The translations under genes were made by a program, and so were the position numbers. Shown piece by piece: positions 46,787 to 56,739 of a DNA stretch of 64,000 nucleotides. This stretch comes from Bacillus sp. MM2020_4. Its GTDB lineage: Bacteria > Bacillota > Bacilli > Bacillales > Cytobacillaceae. The notes under the pieces were generated by a model. That model searched no databases, had not been told where the DNA came from, and saw only the letters and a program-made list of their open reading frames with translations. The DNA is taken from positions 24,280-88,279 of the forward strand of contig NZ_JAANMZ010000016.1 in the NCBI RefSeq assembly GCF_011250555.1, given 5' to 3'. Each line of letters starts with the position of its first letter. Position 1 is the stretch's first letter.

Positions 46787-47503
46787 CTAAATCCCAGCAT
46801 AATCTAACAATTTCTTCATTTGCTCCGAATTCGGATAATCCGACTCAGAAAATTGTTTAATAACCTTATTTACATCGTAAGCAACCCTTACAATGGATGT
46901 TTGAAAACTTTCCTCTTGAATTTCAAGTAATGCGTATGATGATTTAGCTAAGCCATCAAACGGCAAGCCTATACTTCCAGTATTGATAATACATTTACCA
47001 TTAATGTACCTTATATATGGCTTATGAATGTGGGCGTATATGTAAATATCCGCTTCGCTACCCATCATCTTATCAGCTATTAGCTGATCACTTTCATAAG
47101 GGGTAACCACTTCAAATAAACTATGTGGTGTCGCGTGGCAAGCATGAATTTTCACTTTTCCATATTCCAATTTTAATTCAGTTGGTAGGTTCCTAAGGTA
47201 TTCAACATTACCTTCATCTAACTGTTCCAAAGCCCAATCCCGCTCTTTATTCATTATTTCAATAGCACTATCTGGGACCTCTCCCTCATTTATACCACGG
47301 ACAATCCATTCATCAGCATTCCCTTTAATAACCTCCGCATTTAAAGAGTTAACAAGTTCCAAAGAACGCTGAGGTTCTGGCCCTCCAAAACATAAATCAC
47401 CGAGAACAAAAATCCTTTCTACATTTCTTTGGTTAATGTCTGCTAATACAGCATCAAGAGCGGTTGCATTGCCATGTATATCGGAAATAAATGCAATCTT
47501 CAT
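46787..47503 (-). CDS. metallophosphoesterase (YfcE-like)
   Basis: 238 aa calcineurin-type phosphoesterase. Metal motifs in order: SDIHGN at 8-13, GDLCFGGPEP, GNADEW, then HACHATP, HIHKP and the NTGSIG tail. Probably a cytoplasmic phosphodiesterase or phosphatase with an unknown substrate. AAGGGGGAG precedes the ATG. A hairpin AGTGAGAAG / CTTCTCACT (46762-46788) lies at its end but lacks a good U tract. Confidence 0.88.
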   Translation of the reverse strand: MKIAFISDIHGNATALDAVLADINQRNVERIFVLGDLCFGGPEPQRSLELVNSLNAEVIKGNADEWIVRGINEGEVPDSAIEIMNKERDWALEQLDEGNVEYLRNLPTELKLEYGKVKIHACHATPHSLFEVVTPYESDQLIADKMMGSEADIYIYAHIHKPYIRYINGKCIINTGSIGLPFDGLAKSSYALLEIQEESFQTSIVRVAYDVNKVIKQFSESDYPNSEQMKKLLDYAGI

Positions 47504-47724
47504 ATTAAAACTCCCCCTTATTAAATTGAACTTTTTGATTCCTATTTGAAACTGTATAACAAAAATTCTTGCCCTACATATTTTAAGGTAGCCTTAATTT
47601 TTCCATTAATAAAATGTTATAGGCAGTTTTAAATTTTGTTACTGATTAATTACTATGTATCTTCTTAGATAATCTTTGATTATTCAAATATGGCTGCGCT
47701 TCTGATCTCATTGCCTTGTCATTA

Positions 47725-47752
47725 AAAAGCACCCTTTTAAGAGGATGCCTGA
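47725..47752 (-). terminator. probable terminator of the beta-helix gene
   Basis: Minus-strand GGCATCCT / AGGGTGCT imperfect stem with a 6-base loop and TTTTTAATG, 35 bases after the stop. Confidence 0.55.
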
Positions 47753-47784
47753 AAGTAGATTAATTAGGAATTTTTACCTAGCTG

Positions 47785-50460
47785 TTAAATAATTGGCCCA
47801 TACTGTTTAAATAATGCACCCGCAGGACCTAGTAATTTCCATATTACGGCTAATCTTTTTGTCCAAACTACAGTCCCGTCCGTAACATTGTCCTTCCCAC
47901 TCCAAACAGGTTCCGTGGTACCAGAAGTTCCAGCAGTAGTACATTCATAGTAATATGTTCCATCTGATGATGCTGGTAAGATAATATCACCGACAGCATA
48001 ATTCTTAGATGTCCAACCAGTCATACCTTTCGTGTCACTAACTTTCGTATACATTGGGCTTGTCGGGAATGTTGGTGCTGTTTTAGCAGATTTGCCCCCT
48101 AGTCGGTTTGTACAATAATAGACATAGCCATTTACTGTTATTCTAGAATTCCAGCTATAATTGGTTGAAGGGCTCCAACTACTATAGGAATCTAAAAACC
48201 CTTCTTTTGCACATACCCAACCCATATATCCTGAAGTCAACATGTTAGTATTCCTAATTTGTTTTCCTAATTTATAGAAACCCTTAGAAGGAGCTGCAGT
48301 CGCCCAATCATACGGATCTATTACGTCATTAATAGTGTTGTTCGAGAAGTATTGCATTTGAGTTTGGTCAACTACATACGTTATGTTTTCCTCTAATGTA
48401 TTGTTTTTTACTATTATTCGGAATGCATCAGTGGTTATATTTGGTGCATTAACTGCTTTCATAGCTAAATTTGATTTGAATCTATTCCCATCAAGCAACA
48501 GAGTTCCCCCAGTGACGTTGCTCCAAAATCCATCTATAACGCCTAAAGAAGTAGATGTCGCATTAGGAAACTCGAAATAATTATTTATCAACTCAAATTT
48601 TCCTTTTGTTAATGCCGAGAAATAAAAGGCACTACTTGTTCCTCCATTAAAAGTACAGTTTATATACCTTGCTAATTCATTATTAGAACCAGAGAAGCTA
48701 AAAAGATTATAAGAATCCCATGTAAATGTACACCCAATAAATTCTACTTTTTTATAAGTTACCAAGTTACCAGTATTATTAAATCTACACCCAATATAAG
48801 TACCGTTTGGTATTTTAATTCCACCACTGTTGTTTGGTTTTTTAGTATAAAGGAACAAAATATTACTGTATGTCCATCCTTCAGTAGCATTAACATCCCC
48901 ATCAAATATTAAGCTAGTAGATGATAGATATCCTTCAAACGTACAGTTTGTCATCGTTTGTGGGAATGTTCCCGCGCCAAATCCAGCACCTGTAATTGCG
49001 GTATTATAATCTGAATCAACTGTAAATCTACAGTTCGAAACGGATACACAATAGGCTTTTGGTCGAGCAACATTTAATGAGGCATTTGTAAAAATATTAT
49101 TATCTACGATGGCTGGTTCGGCTGTACCATTACCTATACCTATATTAGATCTGTGAATCTGATTATTACTTATTATACATTCACCATTTATTTGGGCACT
49201 TGTATCTTTAAAGTAGTTTCCTTCTATAAAGAGCTTTTTAACACCAGGGTACCCAGTAATTCCAATACCTCTTTCTATTTTATTATTCCTTACATGAAAG
49301 TTTTTGCCCTTCACAAAAATTAGCTGCAATTTACTATCATGTAAGAAGTTATCCTCAATCCATAGGTTTTGGTTTAATGCATAGTTATCCTCCACATCTA
49401 TGGCAGCTTGCGGTGCTGTACCACTGATATGGTGAATATCATTATTTCTAACCCAGACAAATTTCGCACCTTGTAATGCGATACCTAATCTTCGCGTATG
49501 ATGTATGTGGCACTTCTCTACAATTGTAAATTTAGGTATTGTCATACACCTTAAAGTAAGACCATTCCCGGAAGTTGAAGGGACATTCGACTGATGTAAT
49601 ACTATTTTTGCACTGGTTGCGCCATCTGGTAATGGGATTTCATCGAAGAAATCAATATTTGTAAGGGAGGAATTAAAAGTACCATTGGCATTATAAAAAA
49701 TAATATCAAATGGCAGTGTACCGTCAATCTCGGAGCCTACAGATTGGTAACTAACATCTCCGTAGATACCAAAAGTCTTCCATTTAACTATTTGGGGATT
49801 AGTAAGTTCTAGAAATATATTAGAACGAATTTTGGATGAATCTACTTTTAGACTCCCATCAGTAGTACTAATAGAACCCGGTTCAAATGTAATAGCATAA
49901 GATTTTGTTGGTGTTGTGGTAGCATATACCATCCCTTGATTAGAAAATAAGGAAACGCCATCACCTGTTAGGTCTAAAAATTCTATATTATCAATTGTGA
50001 TAAAAAGTGTATTAGTACCCTCGCCTTTAGTCGGGTCTGTTGTATTTGGAAAAAAAACACCCATACCCCATTCATGAGTGGATGCCTCACCTGGTGTAGT
50101 ATAATTATGATTGTATCTGTCACCTTGTATTATTCCATTTGTAACCCTAGAGAAAACCTGATTCTGTTTGTAACAAATAACAGAATAATGGGCTAGTCCA
50201 TTATTTCGAATTCTTAATGTGGAACCATTTAAATTAAGGGTCATAAAACTCTTTGGTTGTATTGGATTCGTTTCGTCAATTAAATACGTTCCCTTGGGGA
50301 ACAAGAATTCAGTATATCCTTGTTGGGCTGCCCATGTTAACGCATTATTTATACCGTAGGAATTAGCAGTAGACAATGTTTTATTATTAAAATCAGTAAC
50401 AGTATTGGATACGCCCCATACATCTAATTCAAGAACATATGCAGTGGTATTTATACTCAA
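47785..50460 (-). CDS. large right-handed beta-helix (tailspike/pectate-lyase-like) protein
   Basis: 891 aa. The N-terminal part (VTDFNNKTLSTANSYGINNA, then FLFPKGTYLID) is the usual cap of pectate-lyase-fold proteins. Residues about 70-700 are Asn-rich beta-helix coils (WIEDNFLHDS, FHVRNNKIERG, LFIEGNYFKDT). The C-terminus has two carbohydrate-binding-like modules (YSWNSRITVNGYVYYCTNRL; YYYECTTAGTSGTTEPVW). Such proteins bind or cleave polysaccharides, in phage tails or on cell surfaces. No signal peptide, and no other phage genes nearby. TTG start. Confidence 0.78.
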   Translation of the reverse strand: MSINTTAYVLELDVWGVSNTVTDFNNKTLSTANSYGINNALTWAAQQGYTEFLFPKGTYLIDETNPIQPKSFMTLNLNGSTLRIRNNGLAHYSVICYKQNQVFSRVTNGIIQGDRYNHNYTTPGEASTHEWGMGVFFPNTTDPTKGEGTNTLFITIDNIEFLDLTGDGVSLFSNQGMVYATTTPTKSYAITFEPGSISTTDGSLKVDSSKIRSNIFLELTNPQIVKWKTFGIYGDVSYQSVGSEIDGTLPFDIIFYNANGTFNSSLTNIDFFDEIPLPDGATSAKIVLHQSNVPSTSGNGLTLRCMTIPKFTIVEKCHIHHTRRLGIALQGAKFVWVRNNDIHHISGTAPQAAIDVEDNYALNQNLWIEDNFLHDSKLQLIFVKGKNFHVRNNKIERGIGITGYPGVKKLFIEGNYFKDTSAQINGECIISNNQIHRSNIGIGNGTAEPAIVDNNIFTNASLNVARPKAYCVSVSNCRFTVDSDYNTAITGAGFGAGTFPQTMTNCTFEGYLSSTSLIFDGDVNATEGWTYSNILFLYTKKPNNSGGIKIPNGTYIGCRFNNTGNLVTYKKVEFIGCTFTWDSYNLFSFSGSNNELARYINCTFNGGTSSAFYFSALTKGKFELINNYFEFPNATSTSLGVIDGFWSNVTGGTLLLDGNRFKSNLAMKAVNAPNITTDAFRIIVKNNTLEENITYVVDQTQMQYFSNNTINDVIDPYDWATAAPSKGFYKLGKQIRNTNMLTSGYMGWVCAKEGFLDSYSSWSPSTNYSWNSRITVNGYVYYCTNRLGGKSAKTAPTFPTSPMYTKVSDTKGMTGWTSKNYAVGDIILPASSDGTYYYECTTAGTSGTTEPVWSGKDNVTDGTVVWTKRLAVIWKLLGPAGALFKQYGPII

Positions 50461-50720
50461 CTTATCGCCTCATTTTCATGTTTATTCACTCCCTTTATAC
50501 ATATTCGAAAACAAATGTAAGTGCATAGTCTTAATAACTATCGGCTATGCCCTTTTTGAAGAATTCTTTCAATTTGATCATTATTTATATCTATTCATTT
50601 GTAAGAATTCAGCTAATTAGACTCTGAAAAACTGATTAATTACCTTCTGAGCCACCTAGTTACTTTTTAAGTAATGTTTCGAAACTGTTTTCTTTGAAAT
50701 CATGATAGCATAAGACTGTA

Positions 50721-51797
50721 TTAACTAATTACATTTTTATCGTATTTAATAAAGGAGACATTCCTATCCATAAGTTGAATAATTGGTTTATAAATAAAGT
50801 TTATAATGAACGAAGAAATCAGACATAGAATAATTAACCATAGAAAAATTAAGATTGGATATTTAGGGGCAAAGGTTAGATTAGGGAAAATTGTCATATA
50901 AAAAAACATATGGGTAAGCCAAAGATTCGTTGAATGGTTGCCAAAGAAGTCAAGAAACTTTTGAAACTTTGCACTTTTATCGATCATGTTAAATAAACAA
51001 ATAAACGCTATACCAGTAATAGGAGCAATAATCATTGATTCATAAAAAGCATGGATAATTACCAAAAAGAATATACCTAATAAACATAATACATTTTTCA
51101 TAGCTAGGTCATTAAATAAAATATTAATCTTTGAATAAACCTTCACCTTGGCAAAAATGGAGCCTACGATAAAAGGCAACTGGGAAGTTCCAACCAATAC
51201 AATTGAATTCACCATCGTATTAATTACAGTGCTATCACCTAAATCTAGAACATGCTTTATACGCTGAATATAAGTAATTAAATAGATAAGTCCCGAAATC
51301 AATAATATTAGGATAGGATTATATTTTTTAATTACTTTAAATAGTGAAGGTGCCATAAGCACTAGAATGATATAAGTCTGTAAAAACCACCAAGCACCAT
51401 TATACGAACTTGATAATACAAAAAAGTGAAGAAGAAATTGAGTCAGGGAACCTGGGAATATTTCTGTATTTCCTACAATAAACCCAATCGCCACAAAAAT
51501 TATCAATACTATCCAATAGTTAATAAGTAATTTAAGAATCCTTTCGAAATTCTTTTTTAAAATTGATCCTTTTGCCCTATCAATACTTACAAATAAGCCA
51601 TATCCACTTGCAAAGCAAAACATAGGCACACAGGCATCACCGAACAAACCAATATAGTAAATCAATGGGACTCCATTTACTACTGGGAATGTCTCATACA
51701 ATCCATTAACATCTTTCCTGCAAAAAAGATGGAGGAGTAGCATAAATAAAATGGCTACTCCTTTTGTTATTCTCATATCTTGTTTTGTAAACTCCAT
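50721..51797 (-). CDS. acyltransferase family 3 membrane protein (1)
   Basis: 358 aa, about ten hydrophobic segments, PF01757-type (OatA/NodX-like). The N-terminal RITKGVAILFMLLLHLFCRK contains the conserved His after the first helix, and SSYNGAWWFLQTYIILVLMAP is a family phrase. It likely O-acetylates or acylates an extracellular polysaccharide. AAGGAGTTAGGG precedes the ATG. AT-rich like its neighbours. Confidence 0.85.
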   Translation of the reverse strand: MEFTKQDMRITKGVAILFMLLLHLFCRKDVNGLYETFPVVNGVPLIYYIGLFGDACVPMFCFASGYGLFVSIDRAKGSILKKNFERILKLLINYWIVLIIFVAIGFIVGNTEIFPGSLTQFLLHFFVLSSSYNGAWWFLQTYIILVLMAPSLFKVIKKYNPILILLISGLIYLITYIQRIKHVLDLGDSTVINTMVNSIVLVGTSQLPFIVGSIFAKVKVYSKINILFNDLAMKNVLCLLGIFFLVIIHAFYESMIIAPITGIAFICLFNMIDKSAKFQKFLDFFGNHSTNLWLTHMFFYMTIFPNLTFAPKYPILIFLWLIILCLISSFIINFIYKPIIQLMDRNVSFIKYDKNVIS

Positions 51798-52057
51798 AGC
51801 CCTAACTCCTTGTAAATAATTGATTGATGTATTATTCTTCCTAGTCTTATCCTAAGACCCCTACTCATTATTAATTAGGAATTTTATAGATTTTTAATAA
51901 ACACACCCATCTAAAACACAATTAAGGAAATCAATAATTAAAGAAATGACAGAATAAATTACCCCAATATTTAGGTTCTTCCCACAAAACTTATTCTGTA
52001 ATACATGAGTTTTAAAAAAAGTTTGAACCCGCATGGTTTCCTGATTTATTATTAATA
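51798..52057. other. AT-rich intergenic region with a wide inverted repeat
   Basis: No gene found. ACAGAATAA (51949-51957) and TTATTCTGT (51991-51999) are perfect 9-base inverted repeats with a 33-base gap; the role is unknown. Confidence 0.4.
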
Positions 52058-53146
52058 TTATTTTACAATTATTGACTTGACTTTCTTTACATTTAAAGCT
52101 TTAATAAAACCAAATATCGCCTTTCTGACCTTTTCTGTATGCTTCTCAGTTAACGATGAAATAATCCATGCATACAAGACTACCGAAACCATTATTATTA
52201 ATTTAATGAACATTGCTTCTTTCCCATCAAATGTCCATAATGTAGAGGCTCTCCAAGTAAATATTATATGGGCTAATGGAAAATGTGTAAGGTAAAGTGT
52301 GTAAGAAAATGCCGCTAATTGTTTGGGAATATTAATTATATTTTCACCTATCTCATAATTAAAAAACGAAACAATTAAGTACAGTAATATGCTAAAAGTT
52401 ATTCCAATAGATAAATCGGGTACTATTTGCAATTTTGGATGATTCCCAAAAAACATGTATGCTTTCATTGATGCTATGACTAATATAATAGAAATAAAAA
52501 GGATTAAATATTTTACAAAATTACTCTTAAACATTATAGGTTTTACAAGAGGAATAATTGCTCCCATTAACCATACTAAGAAATATTCGGTTATCTTCAA
52601 TCCAACAAAAGATGAAATAATAATTATTATTAAAGCATAAAGTAGCTTAATTCTAATCCTTGGTATATAAATTAATAGCACAATACAGGGAAATAAAATA
52701 TAGTACCAAAATTCGTAACTTAAACTCCATAAAGGTCCATTTAGCCCATAAACAGGTACTGAAATTCCCTGAAGAAAAAATAAATTTCCAATAAACACTT
52801 TCCAATTTAGGTAGTTAGAAATCTTAGATTCCCCGAATATACTAAATTGTACCTTTGCCCAACAAAATGTCAAAATTAAGCTTGGTAATAAAACAATCCA
52901 GAGTCTAATCAGTCTTTTTAATAAATAATTAAACCAATTCCATCTATTTTCGTTTATTTCCCTTAGAGCACTTGTAGAAATAAAGTAACCACTAAGAACA
53001 AAAAAAATCATTACTGCTTGATAACCCGGTAATGGAACGTAAAAATGGAATAATAAAACAACCAGTGAAGATAAAAACCTAATTAAATCTAGTATTCTAG
53101 AGGACTTACTATCATTCCCGATTACATTCAAAGATAATTTAATCAT
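52058..53146 (-). CDS. acyltransferase family 3 membrane protein (2)
   Basis: 362 aa, about ten hydrophobic segments. The N-terminus SSRILDLIRFLSSLVVLLFHF has the conserved R and H, followed by VMIFFVLSGYFISTSALREI and GPLWSLSYEFWYY, diagnostic of OatA/Acyltransferase_3 proteins. It lacks the extracellular SGNH domain. Probably O-acylates a surface or exported polysaccharide. Only distantly related to the neighbouring acyltransferase. Confidence 0.87.
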   Translation of the reverse strand: MIKLSLNVIGNDSKSSRILDLIRFLSSLVVLLFHFYVPLPGYQAVMIFFVLSGYFISTSALREINENRWNWFNYLLKRLIRLWIVLLPSLILTFCWAKVQFSIFGESKISNYLNWKVFIGNLFFLQGISVPVYGLNGPLWSLSYEFWYYILFPCIVLLIYIPRIRIKLLYALIIIIISSFVGLKITEYFLVWLMGAIIPLVKPIMFKSNFVKYLILFISIILVIASMKAYMFFGNHPKLQIVPDLSIGITFSILLYLIVSFFNYEIGENIINIPKQLAAFSYTLYLTHFPLAHIIFTWRASTLWTFDGKEAMFIKLIIMVSVVLYAWIISSLTEKHTEKVRKAIFGFIKALNVKKVKSIIVK

Positions 53147-53290
53147 TTCCTCTCACATCACTTAATTTTTTTCTTTAAAGCTATCACGTTTGGTTAATAT
53201 CAATTTTCATTGCAAATTTAGGACATATTATTAAAATTTCAGTCGAAGATAGGGGGTATCCACCTACATTTTTTTTATATGTGCAAAACT

Positions 53291-54475
53291 TCAAACTGCA
53301 TTTAATTTTTTTCTTGGCATCCTTTTTGCGAGATTATTTTCAGTATATAAATTCTTTAGTTTGGGTAGTTTCACTAAAAGTCTAAAATCAGAAATTTTAT
53401 TATTATTTAAATTAAGTCTTTCTAAATTTATAAAGTATTGTATTCCATCTAAATTAGAGATTCCCTTGTTACTTAAATCCAATTCTTTTATTAAAATTAG
53501 TTCGGAAATTGGGATCCATTCCGCAGAAAGATTTGAAATCAGCGTTCTAACATATTTCTCAAAATTAGGATCAATAAAAGTTGCTATCCCTGCTACCTCT
53601 GATGTTGTATAAAATTCCATATCATTTTTTCTTGCAACATCGATAATCGCTTGTATTGTTGTAGGAGTTGTTCTCCATGTACCAGATTTTATTGACTCCT
53701 CTCCCCATCCAAAATCATCCCAATCTATTTCTTTAGGTAATATGGAATGACATGTGATGATCAAGTTTCTTCCTGATTTCTTTGCAATTTTCATCATCTT
53801 TTTAACATAATATAAATTGAAGGAGTAATAGGCATCTAAACAAATTGATGGTGCAAATCCAGTATGATTAAATGATGTTAAGTTATCCTTAAACATTTGG
53901 CCTCTAACAATTTTGAAATACTTCGGTATTAGTTCCTTTATATTGTCAACATTGTAGACAAAGTGCGGAAAGGCGAAAGAAACTGGCTTTTTAAACTTTT
54001 CCTTTGTAATTGAATGCGATTGATTCTCCATCCAATTAAATAACGTTACTATTTCATCTTCAACCCACTTGTTTATACCAAATTCATTGGAGTAATCTGT
54101 TGCTTTTCTATGTTTATAACCATGATGTGCAATTTCATGACCATTCGATTGCAATTCTAATAACTTATCAATCTCATTTTGTGTATGTTTTCTATTGCCC
54201 TCAAAATGGTGAATTGCGTTAATATTAAAGGTTACTTTAACATCATAATAGCCAAATAAATCCTTTCCATATTTATACCAATCATAAATTCTATAACTGT
54301 CATCAAAAGAAAAGGCAATTCCAGGTTTATTTATATATGGGAGGGATTGGTCCTTTTTTGTATTATTTAATCGACTATGCAGCATCATACTTTTATATAG
54401 ATTTCTCCAATACCTCCAATTGTAATAAAACTTCATAAAGGACTTGAATACTTTTAAATCTATTTTCATTATCAC
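53291..54475 (-). CDS. polysaccharide deacetylase with C-terminal leucine-rich repeats
   Basis: 394 aa. NodB-type domain: GIAFSFDDSYR holds the Asp pair and NGHEIAHHGYKHR the His ligands; PVSFAFPHFVYN and TCHSILP are later family motifs. Residues about 320-390 carry leucine-rich repeats (LKELDLSNKGISNLDGI, LERLNLNNNKISDF, LKNLYTENN), an unusual partner. It presumably removes acetyl groups from an exopolysaccharide. A GTG start at 54475 is favoured because GGAGG lies 10 bases upstream. No signal peptide is seen, so the site of action is unclear. Confidence 0.82.
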   Translation of the reverse strand: MIMKIDLKVFKSFMKFYYNWRYWRNLYKSMMLHSRLNNTKKDQSLPYINKPGIAFSFDDSYRIYDWYKYGKDLFGYYDVKVTFNINAIHHFEGNRKHTQNEIDKLLELQSNGHEIAHHGYKHRKATDYSNEFGINKWVEDEIVTLFNWMENQSHSITKEKFKKPVSFAFPHFVYNVDNIKELIPKYFKIVRGQMFKDNLTSFNHTGFAPSICLDAYYSFNLYYVKKMMKIAKKSGRNLIITCHSILPKEIDWDDFGWGEESIKSGTWRTTPTTIQAIIDVARKNDMEFYTTSEVAGIATFIDPNFEKYVRTLISNLSAEWIPISELILIKELDLSNKGISNLDGIQYFINLERLNLNNNKISDFRLLVKLPKLKNLYTENNLAKRMPRKKLNAV

Positions 54476-54570
54476 TACTGTAATGCCTCCGTAATCTTCA
54501 ATGGAATACTAATCCAATATTGATAAGTATAGTGATAAATAGGATGACTAATAAGCCATCCTATTCTTTT
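54405..54570. repeat. duplicated segment, copy 1 (5' end of the deacetylase gene plus hairpin)
   Basis: About 165 bases resembling 56565-56725: the deacetylase start (KIDLKVFKSFM), its RBS region (GCCTCCGTAAT), then an AATAGGATG / CATCCTATT hairpin (54538-54565). The two copies flank the transposase remnant and the FemAB-like gene. Confidence 0.75.
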
Positions 54571-54584
54571 TAATTTTTTAATGA

Positions 54585-55250
54585 TTATCCCACTAGCTCA
54601 AAATAAGTAATCGTCTTTGTTGATGCACAAAGTGTCCCTAAACAGCTGAACCATTTACCTTTGAATTTTCTTCGGTTAAATCGATAACAAAATTCGTCTA
54701 AATAAGTTTAGAGATGCATTGAATCAAAACTGTGGTACGTTCTTCCAATAAATATTTTTGCATTCGAATGAACAGAAATGCGGCCAGTTGTAATTGGTCT
54801 AGACTTTTTTTGCATTGTAGACTTGATACTTGATACTTGTGGTTAAAAATAGCTTCTTCAAGTGCTCGATAGGGTGATAAGCATCGCTACTAATTGTCGA
54901 ACCTGGTTGGATGCTTTTATCGGCAAAATCAATTAAGGTTTCCCCTTTGAGGTTAGAAACAACCTCCATTTTCAGGTAAAGCGGATGTCCTTTTTTGCTC
55001 AAGAATAAACCCACTAAAACCTTGTTTTTGTCTGTGCCACGCCCGCGTTTTCCGCCTTCGAAGGAGTTTCACGGAATATCATATGATTTACTCATAGCCA
55101 TACAACAATTGTATTTCTCGATACATTGTATTGTTATGGAAAAATCGCACTGCTACACGGACCAACCTACTTTAGGTGGACTTTTCTATGAACTTTGCGA
55201 TGAAGTAAACGAACTCAATTAGGCTTTATTCTACAGCAGTTAATCTAGCT
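54585..55250 (-). pseudogene. degraded IS1595-family transposase
   Basis: Pieces of an ISXO2/IS1595-type transposase can be read on the minus strand in more than one frame: KSPPKVGW; EGGKRGRGTDKNKVLVGLFL; KKGHPLYLKMEVVSNLKGET; then RTYHSFDSMHL-stop-TYLDEFCYRFNRRKFKG and ASTKTITYFELVG-stop at 54585-54587. Several stops and frameshifts are present, so it is inactive. The longest intact piece is 54799-55014. I could not define terminal inverted repeats. Confidence 0.85.
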
Positions 55251-55357
55251 TCTTGAAGATAGCCTAAAAAAACAAGAAAGTTTAAAAATCAAACAAAAGC
55301 CAACTTCATCGGTGAATCGTTAGCCTTTCCAATTACATCAATGCTTATTTGCCGATT

Positions 55358-56527
55358 TCAATCTGCAAAGTTTGAGTAATTATTATGAACTATCCTTTTT
55401 CTTTTTCCTTTCAGAATTTTAAAGCATTCACTTAGTATCGTTGAATACTCATGCATATAGAAATGTTTTAAAGCTTTAAATAGTGAAGACCTTATAGAAT
55501 AGTTAAAGAATATATATTTTACATTATATTTATCAAAATCCCCCCAGTTTTCTTTATACTTTTCATCTCCCCTAAGAAAATCTACAATTTCATGTCCATC
55601 TCTGCATGCCTCAAGAATAAGATAATAAATTATAAGACTTCCAGGGGAGTATTTTCCGAATTTAATATTTATTGCAAAGTGATAAATATAATTTTTGATA
55701 CCGTCCGACATTCCAAAAAGAACACCTAATATTTCACCATTATGACTTAAATATTCAAGGTGTAATAGATTGCTTTTAAAAAGATTTTTAGCTGCAAGCA
55801 GTAAGAATTCTCGTTCCTCTACACCTTTAAATTTACTTGGTGTATTTGTAATTCCCCATCGTTCAATATGCAACTCAAAAAATTTATTCAATATAGGAAC
55901 TATTTCTTCTTCGGATGTAACCCTTGAATATTTAAGTTCACCATCTTTATTTAATCTCCTCTCATTATAAAGTATATTATTCATGAACTTTTTACTGAAT
56001 CTTTTCTTAACTTCTTCAAAATTTTTATTTACTAATAGGAATGGACAAATATCTGCTTTTTCTCTTTCTATTAAACTGTATTTCTTCAATCCCTGATTAG
56101 ATAGAAAGTTTAAAAAATACGATTCAGCAGGTATATCCCCCCACTCCATACAATCCCAGTTCAATTTGTCTTCTCTTATCTTCTTAAATGCCAAACTAAG
56201 AAGTTTTTCAGCTGAATATTCTTTTGATAAGATTGGAATTAAATAATCAGATAGTTCCGAACCTATTGGTTTTAACAATCGAAAATTAAACCTCGCAAAT
56301 CTGACTTGCGAAATATACAGTGGAATTATTCCAATAGTTTTATCTTCATCCCTTATTTCAATAATAAAAGGAGTCATTTTATCTTTTTTGCTTTTATAAT
56401 ACCACCAACTTTTAACCCAACCAATATCTTGAAAAACCGTAATTTCACGAAAGTCTCGGTATAAGATTTCCCATTTTGGTAGCAGCTTTTCCAATGAATC
56501 AATTTCCTTGTGAATAATAACCTTCAA
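55358..56527 (-). CDS. FemAB/CelD-like acetyltransferase
   Basis: 389 aa from a TTG at 56527 behind AGGAGAGGTG. Two GNAT-like halves in the PF13480 style (CelD/BcsL, exopolysaccharide-linked). The N-terminal region has ITVFQDIGWVKSWWYYKSKK and LKPIGSELSDYLIPI; the C-terminal half has LEYLSHNGEILGVLFGMSDG, YSPGSLIIYYLILEACRDGHEIVDFLRGDEKYKENWG (residues about 300-340). Probably acylates or aminoacylates a polysaccharide or its precursor. It lies between a Wzx terminator and the transposase remnant. Confidence 0.82.
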   Translation of the reverse strand: MKVIIHKEIDSLEKLLPKWEILYRDFREITVFQDIGWVKSWWYYKSKKDKMTPFIIEIRDEDKTIGIIPLYISQVRFARFNFRLLKPIGSELSDYLIPILSKEYSAEKLLSLAFKKIREDKLNWDCMEWGDIPAESYFLNFLSNQGLKKYSLIEREKADICPFLLVNKNFEEVKKRFSKKFMNNILYNERRLNKDGELKYSRVTSEEEIVPILNKFFELHIERWGITNTPSKFKGVEEREFLLLAAKNLFKSNLLHLEYLSHNGEILGVLFGMSDGIKNYIYHFAINIKFGKYSPGSLIIYYLILEACRDGHEIVDFLRGDEKYKENWGDFDKYNVKYIFFNYSIRSSLFKALKHFYMHEYSTILSECFKILKGKRKRIVHNNYSNFAD

Positions 56528-56564
56528 GAAAAACACCTCTCCTATCTGTGTTTTAATATTCCAA

Positions 56565-56725
56565 AAATCAATACTGCCATTTGTAACATAACTCCATAAA
56601 AAACTTGAATACTTTTAGATCTATTTTATTCCCACTGTGATGCCCCCGTAATTTTGAATGGAACAATAAACCAAGCATGAGATTGTATAGCAAGAAAATA
56701 GGATGACTAAAAAGTCATCCCATTC
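56565..56725. repeat. duplicated segment, copy 2 (remnant of a deacetylase 5' end)
   Basis: Minus strand reads NKIDLKVFKFFMELCYKWQY-stop, a decayed version of the deacetylase N-terminus (MKIDLKVFKSFMKFYYNWRY), preceded by a matching leader (GATGCCCCCGTAATTTTGAATGGAA) and a GGATGACT hairpin. So a deacetylase-like gene start once existed here. Confidence 0.72.
56694..56720 (-). terminator. terminator after the flippase gene
   Basis: GGATGACT / AGTCATCC stem with a 4-base loop; minus strand continues TATTTTCTT. It lies 20 bases after the flippase stop and ends the main exopolysaccharide transcript. Confidence 0.7.
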
Positions 56726-56739
56726 TTTATAATTTCTTA

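Noticed and set aside
47785..50460. Prophage region
   Set aside because: Only the beta-helix protein is phage-like; no capsid, portal, terminase, integrase or lysis genes are present.
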